Source of the DNA: JBFIHF01 sp964411125
GTDB lineage: Bacteria > Myxococcota_A > Bradymonadia > Bradymonadales > Bradymonadaceae
Direction: 5' to 3'
DNA length: 64,000 nucleotides
Assembly (NCBI GenBank): GCA_964411125.1
Contig: CAYPJU010000004.1
Span: 62,001-126,000 of the forward strand
Shown: positions 57,758 to 64,000 of the stretch, piece after piece
How the letters are laid out: each line of letters starts with the position of its first letter
How positions within the stretch are numbered: position 1 is the first letter of the stretch
Made by a program: the position numbers and the translations under genes
The notes under the pieces: generated by a model
Databases searched by the model: none
The model's input: the letters and a program-made list of their open reading frames with translations, nothing else
What the model was told of the DNA's origin: nothing

Positions 57758-59978
57758 GTTCCTCAGGGTGACCACGCTGGCGAGCGGGGCCCTCGTCTTC
57801 GGTGTCAACTTTGCCGCCTGCTCGAGCGAAAAGAAGCTTCGGCGTCGGGAAATGACCGCGGTCGCCGAGCAGACCGGCAACTTCTCCCCTAACGCGTTCA
57901 TCACGATCACGCCGGACGACCGGATCCTGGTGGCGGTCGAGAAGTCGGAGATGGGACAGGGAATCTTGACGTCTCACGCGATGCTCGTCGCCGAGGAGCT
58001 CGACGTGCCGCTCGACCGGGTGGAAGCCTCGTCGGCCGACGGTGCCCCCGAGTACCAGACGAGCTTCGGGATGCAGATCACCGGAGGCTCGACCAGCACG
58101 AGAGAGTCGTTCTTCCCGATCCGCAGAGCGGCGGCGTCGGCACGCCAGATGCTCCTGGAAGGCGCCGCGGCCCGGTGGGGCGTTCCAGTGACCGCGGTCA
58201 CCGTGGCCGCCGGCGTCGTCTCGCACGCAGAGAGCGGGAGGTCGGCTCGGTACGGCGAACTTCTCGCAGACGCGGTTCGCCAGCCCATCCCCGAATCGGC
58301 TGCGCTGAAGTCGCCGGAAGATTTCGCCATCATCGGTACTTCCGCGACCAGGGTCGAAGCCGCGGCCAAGGTGACGGGGAGGGCGGTCTTCGGGATCGAC
58401 GTCGTGGTCCCCGGCATGGTGAAGGCGACGATCGTCCGTCCACCCGTCATGGGCGCCGAGCCTCTCTCGTTCGATCCGGGGTCGGCCGCCTCGATGCCCG
58501 GCGTCGTCGACATCGTGATGTTTCCGCGGGGAGTGGCAGTCCTCGCAGAAAAGTACTGGCAGGCAGTCCGAGCGGCTCGCGAGATTCGCGTGGTCTGGTC
58601 CGAATCGCCGCTCGACGGGGTGTCGACCGAGGACATCCGTTCGATCGCCCGCGAGAAGCTCCCCGGGGGCGGGACTGTCGTTCGAAAGGAGGGGGACGTC
58701 GACAAAGCGCTGAAGCGCGACGACGTGACCGTGCTGAGGGCTGTCTACGAGGTGCCGTACCTCGCCCACGCTACGATGGAGCCGATGAACTGTACCGCGC
58801 ACGTGCGTGACGGCGAGGTCGAGGTGTGGGCTCCCACGCAGGGGCCGACGGTGATCCAGGAGGTCGGAGCGCAGATTTGCGGGGTCGATCGCGATGCGGT
58901 GACCGTCCACGTCACTCTGCTCGGAGGTGGTTTCGGCAGACGAGGAACTCCCGATTTCGCCGCCGAAGCGATCGAACTCTCACGCCGAACCGGAAGGCCG
59001 GTTCAGGTCGTCTGGTCCCGAGAGGACGATACGGGGGGAGGCTACTACCGCCCCTACGCGCTGAACGAGATGACCGGCGCGGTCGACGCGTCCGGCAACG
59101 TCGTCGCCTGGCGGTACCACTCCGTCTCGCCATCGATCACCACGGTGATGACCAACTGGGCGGGTTCGATCTTTCCCGAATGGATGCCGACGGTGGCGCG
59201 GAAGGTGATGGCGCGAAACCTCGGCGGACTGATGCGATCAGGGACCGTGCCGGAGTTCATCTCGGTCGAGGGGGCCCGCCATCCCTCCTACCGGGTTCCG
59301 AACCAGCGTATCGAGTTCACTCCGCTCCAGGCGGCGATCCAGACCTGCTTCTGGCGCTCCGTCGGCCACTCGTACAACGGATTCGTGGTCGAGAGTTTCG
59401 TCGACGAGCTCGCCAATGCCGTCGGTGAAGACCCCGTGGCATTCCGACGTCGCCAGATCGAGGACGAGCGGCTGCGAGCGGTCCTCGACCGAGTCGTCCA
59501 GATGTCGAAGTGGGGAACGCCGCTCGAAGACGGCTGGGCGCGGGGAGTTGCGGTGCATCCGTCCTTCGACTCCTACTGCGCTCAGGTCGCCGAGGTGAAG
59601 CTCGATGGCTCGGAAATCCGCGTGCGGAAGGTCTACTGCGCCATCGACTGCGGTCGCGTCGTCAACCCCGACATCGTCGCGGCGAACATGGAGAGTTCCA
59701 TCATCTTCGGCCTCTCGGCGGCTCTGTACCAGAAGGTCACGCTGCGTGACGGACGCGTCGAGCAGGGCAATTTCGATGACTACCCTTTGCTGCGGATGCA
59801 CGAATGCCCGGACATCGAGGTATCGATCGTCGAGAGTACGGCTCCGCCCACGGGGGTGGGAGAACCGGGCTTGCCACCGATCGCGCCGGCCGTCGCGAAC
59901 GCGCTCTTCGCCGCGACGGGGAAGCGATTGCGGACGATGCCGTTCTACGATGCGTTGCGGGACGAGGAGACGCCATGA
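57744..59978 (+). CDS. Molybdopterin subunit of molybdenum hydroxylase (isoquinoline 1-oxidoreductase beta type)
   Basis: The 744-residue catalytic subunit binds molybdopterin: MGQGILTSHAMLVAEELDVPLDRV, GRAVFGIDVVVPGMVKA, ATMEPMNCTAHVRDGEVEVWAPTQ and GGGFGRRGTPDFAAEA (in separate blocks) are family elements. Glu707 in GVGEPGLPP is the expected catalytic base. The N-terminus MDRREFLRVTTLASGA is a Tat signal; it ends FAAC, a lipobox-like site at residue 26, so it may be a Tat lipoprotein. FAD subunit is absent, which fits an enzyme that passes electrons to cytochrome c. Substrate (aldehyde or N-heterocycle) unknown. Confidence 0.93.
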   Translation: MDRREFLRVTTLASGALVFGVNFAACSSEKKLRRREMTAVAEQTGNFSPNAFITITPDDRILVAVEKSEMGQGILTSHAMLVAEELDVPLDRVEASSADGAPEYQTSFGMQITGGSTSTRESFFPIRRAAASARQMLLEGAAARWGVPVTAVTVAAGVVSHAESGRSARYGELLADAVRQPIPESAALKSPEDFAIIGTSATRVEAAAKVTGRAVFGIDVVVPGMVKATIVRPPVMGAEPLSFDPGSAASMPGVVDIVMFPRGVAVLAEKYWQAVRAAREIRVVWSESPLDGVSTEDIRSIAREKLPGGGTVVRKEGDVDKALKRDDVTVLRAVYEVPYLAHATMEPMNCTAHVRDGEVEVWAPTQGPTVIQEVGAQICGVDRDAVTVHVTLLGGGFGRRGTPDFAAEAIELSRRTGRPVQVVWSREDDTGGGYYRPYALNEMTGAVDASGNVVAWRYHSVSPSITTVMTNWAGSIFPEWMPTVARKVMARNLGGLMRSGTVPEFISVEGARHPSYRVPNQRIEFTPLQAAIQTCFWRSVGHSYNGFVVESFVDELANAVGEDPVAFRRRQIEDERLRAVLDRVVQMSKWGTPLEDGWARGVAVHPSFDSYCAQVAEVKLDGSEIRVRKVYCAIDCGRVVNPDIVAANMESSIIFGLSAALYQKVTLRDGRVEQGNFDDYPLLRMHECPDIEVSIVESTAPPTGVGEPGLPPIAPAVANALFAATGKRLRTMPFYDALRDEETP

Positions 59979-60595
59979 GGAGAGCCACTTCGACGCTCGT
60001 GGCGCTCGCCGCGTTTTCCACTCTCGCTACCCTGGGCCTCGCACGCGCGGAGGAGAAGGGGGTGGAGAAAAAGCCCCTGGTCGCGTCGCCGGTCGTGGTC
60101 CCGGGCCTCGCACCGGCGGGTCAGAAAGCGTTCGTCGACGTGGCGCTCGTTCTGCAGTCGCCTCGCTGCATGAACTGCCATCCTGTCGGCGACGCGCCGC
60201 TTCAGACCGACGAGAGTCGACCGCACAAGATGAACGTCTCGCGGACGAGTGCCGAGTCTGGCCTCGCGTGCGCGACCTGTCATCAGGAAGAGAACTCCGA
60301 GGCGCTGGGAATCCCGGGGGGGCCGCCCGGCGCGCCGAACTGGCACCTCCCTCCCCGAGAGACACCGATGATCTTCGAGGGGCGCACCGTCGGAGACCTT
60401 TGCCGCCAGCTCCGAGACCCGGCCCACAACGGGAACAAGACGTTGGCCGAGCTCCTCGAACACGTGCGCGCGGATCCGTTGGTGCTGTGGGGATGGAACC
60501 CCGGAGGAGATCGGACCAAGCCCCCGCTCGATCACGCGACGTTCGTGCGTCGGTTCGAAGTCTGGACGAGATCCGGCGGTGCTTGCCCCGACTGA
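59975..60595 (+). CDS. Exported diheme cytochrome c-type protein
   Basis: The 206-residue protein has a signal peptide (STLVALAAFSTLATLGLARA) and two heme c sites, Cys65-x-x-Cys68-His69 (CMNCHPVGD) and Cys99-x-x-Cys102-His103 (CATCHQEEN). ATG overlaps the large subunit stop (ATGA). It would accept electrons from the molybdenum hydroxylase in the periplasm. The protein lacks long hydrophobic segments other than the signal. Confidence 0.9.
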   Translation: MRRATSTLVALAAFSTLATLGLARAEEKGVEKKPLVASPVVVPGLAPAGQKAFVDVALVLQSPRCMNCHPVGDAPLQTDESRPHKMNVSRTSAESGLACATCHQEENSEALGIPGGPPGAPNWHLPPRETPMIFEGRTVGDLCRQLRDPAHNGNKTLAELLEHVRADPLVLWGWNPGGDRTKPPLDHATFVRRFEVWTRSGGACPD

Positions 60596-60619
60596 GGGGT
60601 AGCGGTCGAGTCGCGGCGA

Positions 60620-61696
60620 TCAGCCCGGCTCGAGGAGCCATGGACCAATGTCGGCCAGGCTCGCGACGCCGGCGAGGGCCATCGCATGCTCCAGCTCGGC
60701 CCGCAGGAGTTCCAGCACGTCGAAAACTCCATCCTCGCCGTCGTGAGCCAGCCCCCAGAGGATCGGGCGGCCCAGGAAGACGGCGCGGGCGCCGAGGGCG
60801 AGGGCCTTCAAGACGTCGGTCCCCCGGCGGACGCCACCATCCACGTAGACCTCCACGCCCGTGGCGGCACCTCGGACGACGTGCGGCAATGCCTCGATCG
60901 TCGCTGGAGAGGTGTCGAGCTGTCTCCCCCCGTGGTTGGAGACGACGATTCCCCGAACTCCGTGGTCGGATGCGCGAGCGGCGTCGTCGGCGCGAACGAC
61001 ACCTTTCAAGACGACGGGGACTGGTGAGAGGTCGACGAGCCAGTCGACGACGTCCCAGGTCAGCGCGGGTTCCAGAAGATCGGCGAAGTACTCGGCGAGC
61101 CCGCTCGCGCGCCGAGCCTCGGGAAGCTCCGCCATCTGTCTGGAGCTGAGGTTCGCGACCGTGAGTCCCTCGGGGAGCGAGAAGCCGTTCCGAACGTCTC
61201 GCTCGCGAACTCCGAGCAGCGGAGCGTCCACCGTGAGGACGATCGCTTTGTAGCCGGCGGTCGCGGCCCGATGTACCAGCTCCTCCGTCGCGGCTCGGTC
61301 CCTGTAGACGTAGAGTTGAAACCAGCGTGCCTCGGGAGCGGCGTCGGCGACGTCTTCCAGGGCGGTGTTGGAGAGGGTGCTGAGTGTCATCAGGGTCGAA
61401 GCCCTTCCAGCGGCTCGCGCCGTCGCCAGTTCACCGTGGGGATGCGCCATGCGATGGAACGCCGTCGGCGCGACGGCGATCGGCATCGAGGTGCCCGTCC
61501 CCAGGATGCTCGTGGTCGCGTCGACGTCGGAGACGTCGGCCAGCACCCGGTAGTACAGGGAGAGGTCGCGGAAAGCCTCACGGTTTCGTCGCAGGGTGAA
61601 CTCGTCTCGGGCTCCGCTCGCGTAGTAGTCGTACGCCGGGTTACTCAATTTCTCTCTCGCGAGAGCCTCGAACTCGTCGATCTTCAAGGGTTTCAT
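60620..61696 (-). CDS. FMN-dependent alpha-hydroxy acid dehydrogenase/oxidase
   Basis: The 358-residue TIM barrel belongs to the glycolate/lactate oxidase family: YDYYASGARDEFTLRRN, MPIAVAPTAFHRMAHPHGE, FQLYVYRDR, GYKAIVLTVDAPLLGVRERDVRNGF (in parts) and VSNHGGRQLD, where His is the catalytic base and Arg binds the acid carboxylate. YVDGGVRRGTDVLKAL and FLGRPILWGL bind FMN phosphate. The exact substrate (lactate, glycolate or mandelate) cannot be told. ATG 61696; the frame upstream of it is antisense to the next gene and not coding. Confidence 0.9.
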   Translation of the reverse strand: MKPLKIDEFEALAREKLSNPAYDYYASGARDEFTLRRNREAFRDLSLYYRVLADVSDVDATTSILGTGTSMPIAVAPTAFHRMAHPHGELATARAAGRASTLMTLSTLSNTALEDVADAAPEARWFQLYVYRDRAATEELVHRAATAGYKAIVLTVDAPLLGVRERDVRNGFSLPEGLTVANLSSRQMAELPEARRASGLAEYFADLLEPALTWDVVDWLVDLSPVPVVLKGVVRADDAARASDHGVRGIVVSNHGGRQLDTSPATIEALPHVVRGAATGVEVYVDGGVRRGTDVLKALALGARAVFLGRPILWGLAHDGEDGVFDVLELLRAELEHAMALAGVASLADIGPWLLEPG

Positions 61697-61823
61697 GTCG
61701 CAGCAGCCGAAGGCGATGGTCAGGTCCCCGCATTTTTGCACAGAATCGGCACGATCGGACACATTGTTTCGCGATCGGGTGATGAGTAGTCTCACGATCC
61801 TGACCCGAAGTGTAGGTGTTCCA

Positions 61824-63065
61824 ATGCTGAATAAATTCGCTCCGATTTTCGCTCTGACCGTCGCCATCGCCGCCTGCTCGCCCGCCGCAAACAACGGCGG
61901 TTCCAACGACGGCGGCTCCAACAACGGGGCTTCGAACAACGGCGGCTCCAACAACGGGGGCACGAACAACGGTGGCTCGAACAACGGAGGGTCCAACAAC
62001 GGAGGCACCAACAACGGGGCTCCGAACAATGGGGTGGACGCCGGGGGAGGGGACGGCGACGCCGGGATGGACGACGCTGGAGGAGACGGCGGGGACGATT
62101 GCATCAGCGTGGTTCCCGGCGAGCTCGGTGCTGAATACGTCGACGACGTCGGGGCGGAGTTCGTGCTGCCGCTCGACACGGAGATCGACGAAAAACGGCG
62201 TGACCTGCGGCTCCTGTTCGAGAAGATCCTCGGCGAACCGCTCACCGGAACGTTCCAGCTCGGCACGGGAGCTGACGAAAACTTTGGGACTTGCGCGCGC
62301 TGTGTGTGGATCCGGGGAGATTCCCCGGAACGCGGGTGGTTTGCGACGGAGGGGACGCTGGTCTCCGCGACCAACCCGTTCTCCCGCCGCGTCGACTTCG
62401 AGGTGACGGGGCTGAAGCTCGTAGAGGTGGCGATCGACCCGTTGACCCGAACGAGCGCACCGTTGCGTGGTGGGAGTTGCATCGAGGTCAAGGACTTCGA
62501 GGGCTCGGGGGTGTTCCCGCCGAGCACCTGGCGCTGTGACGACGAAGCCTTCCGCGACGGAGCCTCCTGCGATTGCGAGTGTGGAGCGTGGGACCCCGAC
62601 TGCGGCACCGGCGAGGCGTGTCTTCCGGGCGACATTCACTGCATTCCGGCTCCGACGGAGCCGTTGCCCGTCGCTAACTGCATGGCGGAAGAGGTGTGCA
62701 CGTTCAACCCGAAAGATCAGGGGACGGTCTGTCTGGAATCGTGCAACTGGCTCGGCGGAGAGGCATGCACGATGGGCGGAACGTGCATCTTCGACTTCGG
62801 CGTCGGGGACGGCGACCTGTGCCACGCCGACCCGGATCGGATCTCTCCGGACGTTCGCCTCGGCGAGGACTGCCCCGTCAACGGCTACCAGATCGTCTGC
62901 GATGTGGTGGACGGCTTCGCACGCGGCTTCTGCGGGCCGAACAACGTCTGTCGGAGCATCTGCGAGTCCGACGACGACTGTGAGGACGAGGCCCACACGT
63001 GCCGGAAGTTCTGGAAACCGGAAGGTCTCGGCTACTGCGGTCCGGAGCCGATGGACAACGAATGA
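61824..63065 (+). CDS. NNGGS-repeat lipoprotein with cysteine-rich C-terminus
   Basis: The 413-residue lipoprotein has a clear signal (MLNKFAPIFALTVAIAAC, cysteine 18). Residues 23-70 are a tandem NNGGS/T repeat, followed by an Asp/Gly linker (VDAGGGDGDAGMDDAGGDGG) and a folded region with many cysteines (CDCECGAWDPDCGTGEAC; CRSICESDDDCEDEAHTC). No family recognised. Such a flexible, low-charge spacer places the folded domain away from the membrane. It is convergent with the AlkB-like gene. Confidence 0.8.
   Translation: MLNKFAPIFALTVAIAACSPAANNGGSNDGGSNNGASNNGGSNNGGTNNGGSNNGGSNNGGTNNGAPNNGVDAGGGDGDAGMDDAGGDGGDDCISVVPGELGAEYVDDVGAEFVLPLDTEIDEKRRDLRLLFEKILGEPLTGTFQLGTGADENFGTCARCVWIRGDSPERGWFATEGTLVSATNPFSRRVDFEVTGLKLVEVAIDPLTRTSAPLRGGSCIEVKDFEGSGVFPPSTWRCDDEAFRDGASCDCECGAWDPDCGTGEACLPGDIHCIPAPTEPLPVANCMAEEVCTFNPKDQGTVCLESCNWLGGEACTMGGTCIFDFGVGDGDLCHADPDRISPDVRLGEDCPVNGYQIVCDVVDGFARGFCGPNNVCRSICESDDDCEDEAHTCRKFWKPEGLGYCGPEPMDNE
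61890..62033 (+). repeat. 15-base tandem repeat encoding NNGGS units
   Basis: About 9.6 copies of a 15-base unit (AACAACGG[C/A/G]GG[C/T]TC[C/G]-like) encode NNGGS, NDGGS, NNGAS, NNGGT and NNGAP variants. The unit is a multiple of three, so length changes keep the frame. Confidence 0.9.
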
Positions 63066-63071
63066 CCGCGG

Positions 63072-63665
63072 TCATTCGGTGGTGTGACGGAACATCAACG
63101 CGATCCGCGGATCCGCGTGGCTCGTCTTGGGGACGCAATGCTCCCAATCGCGGTTCCCGGTGCCACCCATCACGAGCAGGTCACCCCAACCGAACCTGAA
63201 CGACGTCGATTCCCCCCCGCCGAGGGGGCGGGTCATGAAGGTTCGCGGTCCGCCGAGGGAGACGATGGCGACGATGCCGTCGTCCAACTCCCGTACGCCT
63301 CGATCACGGTGCCACGCGACGCTGTCGCTGCCGTCGCGGTATAGCGCCGAGCTCACGCGTTCCAGCCGGTACCCGTACTGCTTCGACAGCGCGCGTGTCA
63401 TGACACCGACGACGGGAGGGAGAACCCCGTCACGAGGGTAGCGCGCCGTCAGACGCGGTACGTCCACGATCCGTTCGTACATCTCGCGGCGCTTCTGGTG
63501 CCAATCCGTGATGCACCAGATCTGCTCGAACAGCCGAGTACTCCCCGACACCCACTCGGGAACGAAATCTACCCATGCCTCGTCGTCCAACCACGTCCGG
63601 CGGGCGCGCCGAAACACCGTATCGACCGACGGTTCTTCATGCCCCAGCAGCGTCTGTTGCCACAT
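63072..63665 (-). CDS. AlkB-like 2-oxoglutarate/Fe(II) dioxygenase
   Basis: The 197-residue protein matches AlkB: SSALYRDGSDSVAWHRD contains the iron ligands His119 and Asp121; the third ligand His176 is in WEHCVPK, and Arg187 and Arg193 in DPRIALMFRH bind 2-oxoglutarate. IVSLGGPRTFMTRP is the strand between. AlkB enzymes repair alkylated bases in DNA or RNA by oxidative demethylation. ATG 63665 gives the usual length. Its substrate range is not clear from sequence. Confidence 0.92.
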   Translation of the reverse strand: MWQQTLLGHEEPSVDTVFRRARRTWLDDEAWVDFVPEWVSGSTRLFEQIWCITDWHQKRREMYERIVDVPRLTARYPRDGVLPPVVGVMTRALSKQYGYRLERVSSALYRDGSDSVAWHRDRGVRELDDGIVAIVSLGGPRTFMTRPLGGGESTSFRFGWGDLLVMGGTGNRDWEHCVPKTSHADPRIALMFRHTTE

Positions 63666-63831
63666 CTGTCGTCTCCCTTTCCATGAGCTGACCATCGGGG
63701 ATGGTCTCGATAAGGGTACTGTACGGATTTTCAGTGGTCCGCGCAACCCGCACCCAATCGACGAGCCGGGAGGGGAGACCATCCGAATCCATCGCGCGGA
63801 GGCGGTCCTTCAGGTGTTCGCCGCCGATGAA

Positions 63832-64000
63832 TCAGGGTTGGAAGGAGAGCTGGCTATCCACGGTCGCCCAACCGGCATCGACGGCCGGGAGGGTCAACGA
63901 CGAGACGACGTCGGTGACGCACTCGTCGAATTGAGGACTCGAACGCGCGCTGTCCACGACCTCCGCGCGGACGACCTTTCCTTCCGGCGAGACGAGCGCA
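63832..64000 (-). CDS. C-terminus of an AgmX/TonB-like protein (truncated by window edge)
   Basis: The last 55 codons on the minus strand read ALVSPEGKVVRAEVVDSARS, then FDECVTDVVSSLTLPAVDAG, and end SQLSFQP and a TGA (63832-63834). This is the end of the C-terminal domain of TonB/AgmX-PglI-type proteins (xxxGxVxxxxVxxS...CVxxxxxxxxFPxxxG). The rest lies beyond the window. The 166 bases between this stop and the AlkB-like gene show nothing clear. Confidence 0.7.
   Translation of the reverse strand, partial: ALVSPEGKVVRAEVVDSARSSPQFDECVTDVVSSLTLPAVDAGWATVDSQLSFQP

Noticed and set aside
61890..62033. Short tandem repeats as a CRISPR array
   Set aside because: The 15-base units are contiguous with no spacers and encode NNGGS in a lipoprotein.

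Overview
The window is high-GC DNA from a Gram-negative bacterium, most likely a member of the Myxococcota (deltaproteobacterial lineage). The family cannot be settled from the sequence. The evidence is: a meso-diaminopimelate type MurE; many lipoproteins whose mature N-termini are rich in NNG/DAG-type repeats; a DUF1592/DUF1588-type c-heme lipoprotein paired with a Tat-exported DUF1552 protein; GT87-type membrane glycosyltransferases; a multi-repeat cystine-rich lipoprotein; and the C-terminus of an AgmX/TonB-like protein. Genes are tightly packed, and many start codons overlap the preceding stop (GTGA, ATGA and, once, apparently CTGA).

Region 1 (1-7524) is the first half of a division and cell wall (dcw) cluster: 3' end of ftsI, murE, murF, mraY, ftsW, murG. 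murD is missing from its usual place between mraY and ftsW. Region 2 (7546-22607) is a cassette that separates murG from murB. It holds a large two-membrane-segment protein, two GT87-type glycosyltransferases, a lipoprotein, a DUF2461 gene, a CDP-sugar/glycosyltransferase operon (rfbF, rfbG, epimerase/reductase, methyltransferase, GT2), a second methyltransferase, a PilZ protein and a polytopic membrane protein. It looks like a cell-surface glycan locus. Region 3 (22977-28616) is the second half of the dcw cluster: murB, ddl, ftsQ, ftsA, ftsZ, ended by a clear intrinsic terminator. murC is not in the window.

Region 4 (28712-37762) holds envelope and stress genes: two lipoproteins, an acidic membrane-anchored protein, a small cysteine-rich lipoprotein, dnaK with its own terminator, an FmdB-type zinc ribbon protein, an exported small protein, a PDZ-thioredoxin fusion and a MidA-type methyltransferase. 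Region 5 (37859-48042) has a stand-alone tRNA-Gly unit, a Calx-beta-like lipoprotein, a MarR/metallo-beta-lactamase-like pair facing a PhnB-like gene, the DUF1592-type/DUF1552 pair, a DUF421 protein, an EVE-domain protein and RecQ. Region 6 (48242-54883) carries a cytoplasmic-type penicillin acylase homologue, a cold shock protein, an endonuclease/phosphatase-fold lipoprotein, a lipoprotein with about 16 six-cysteine repeats and a WYL-like regulator.

Region 7 (55046-60595) is an operon for a periplasmic molybdenum hydroxylase: XdhC-type maturation factor, MobA-like nucleotidyltransferase, a small exported protein that appears to start at CTG, the 2Fe-2S subunit, the molybdopterin subunit with a Tat signal, and a diheme cytochrome c. 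Region 8 (60620-64000) has an FMN alpha-hydroxy acid dehydrogenase, an NNGGS-repeat lipoprotein, an AlkB-like dioxygenase and the 3' end of a TonB/AgmX-like gene. I saw no rRNA, CRISPR array, insertion sequence or prophage.
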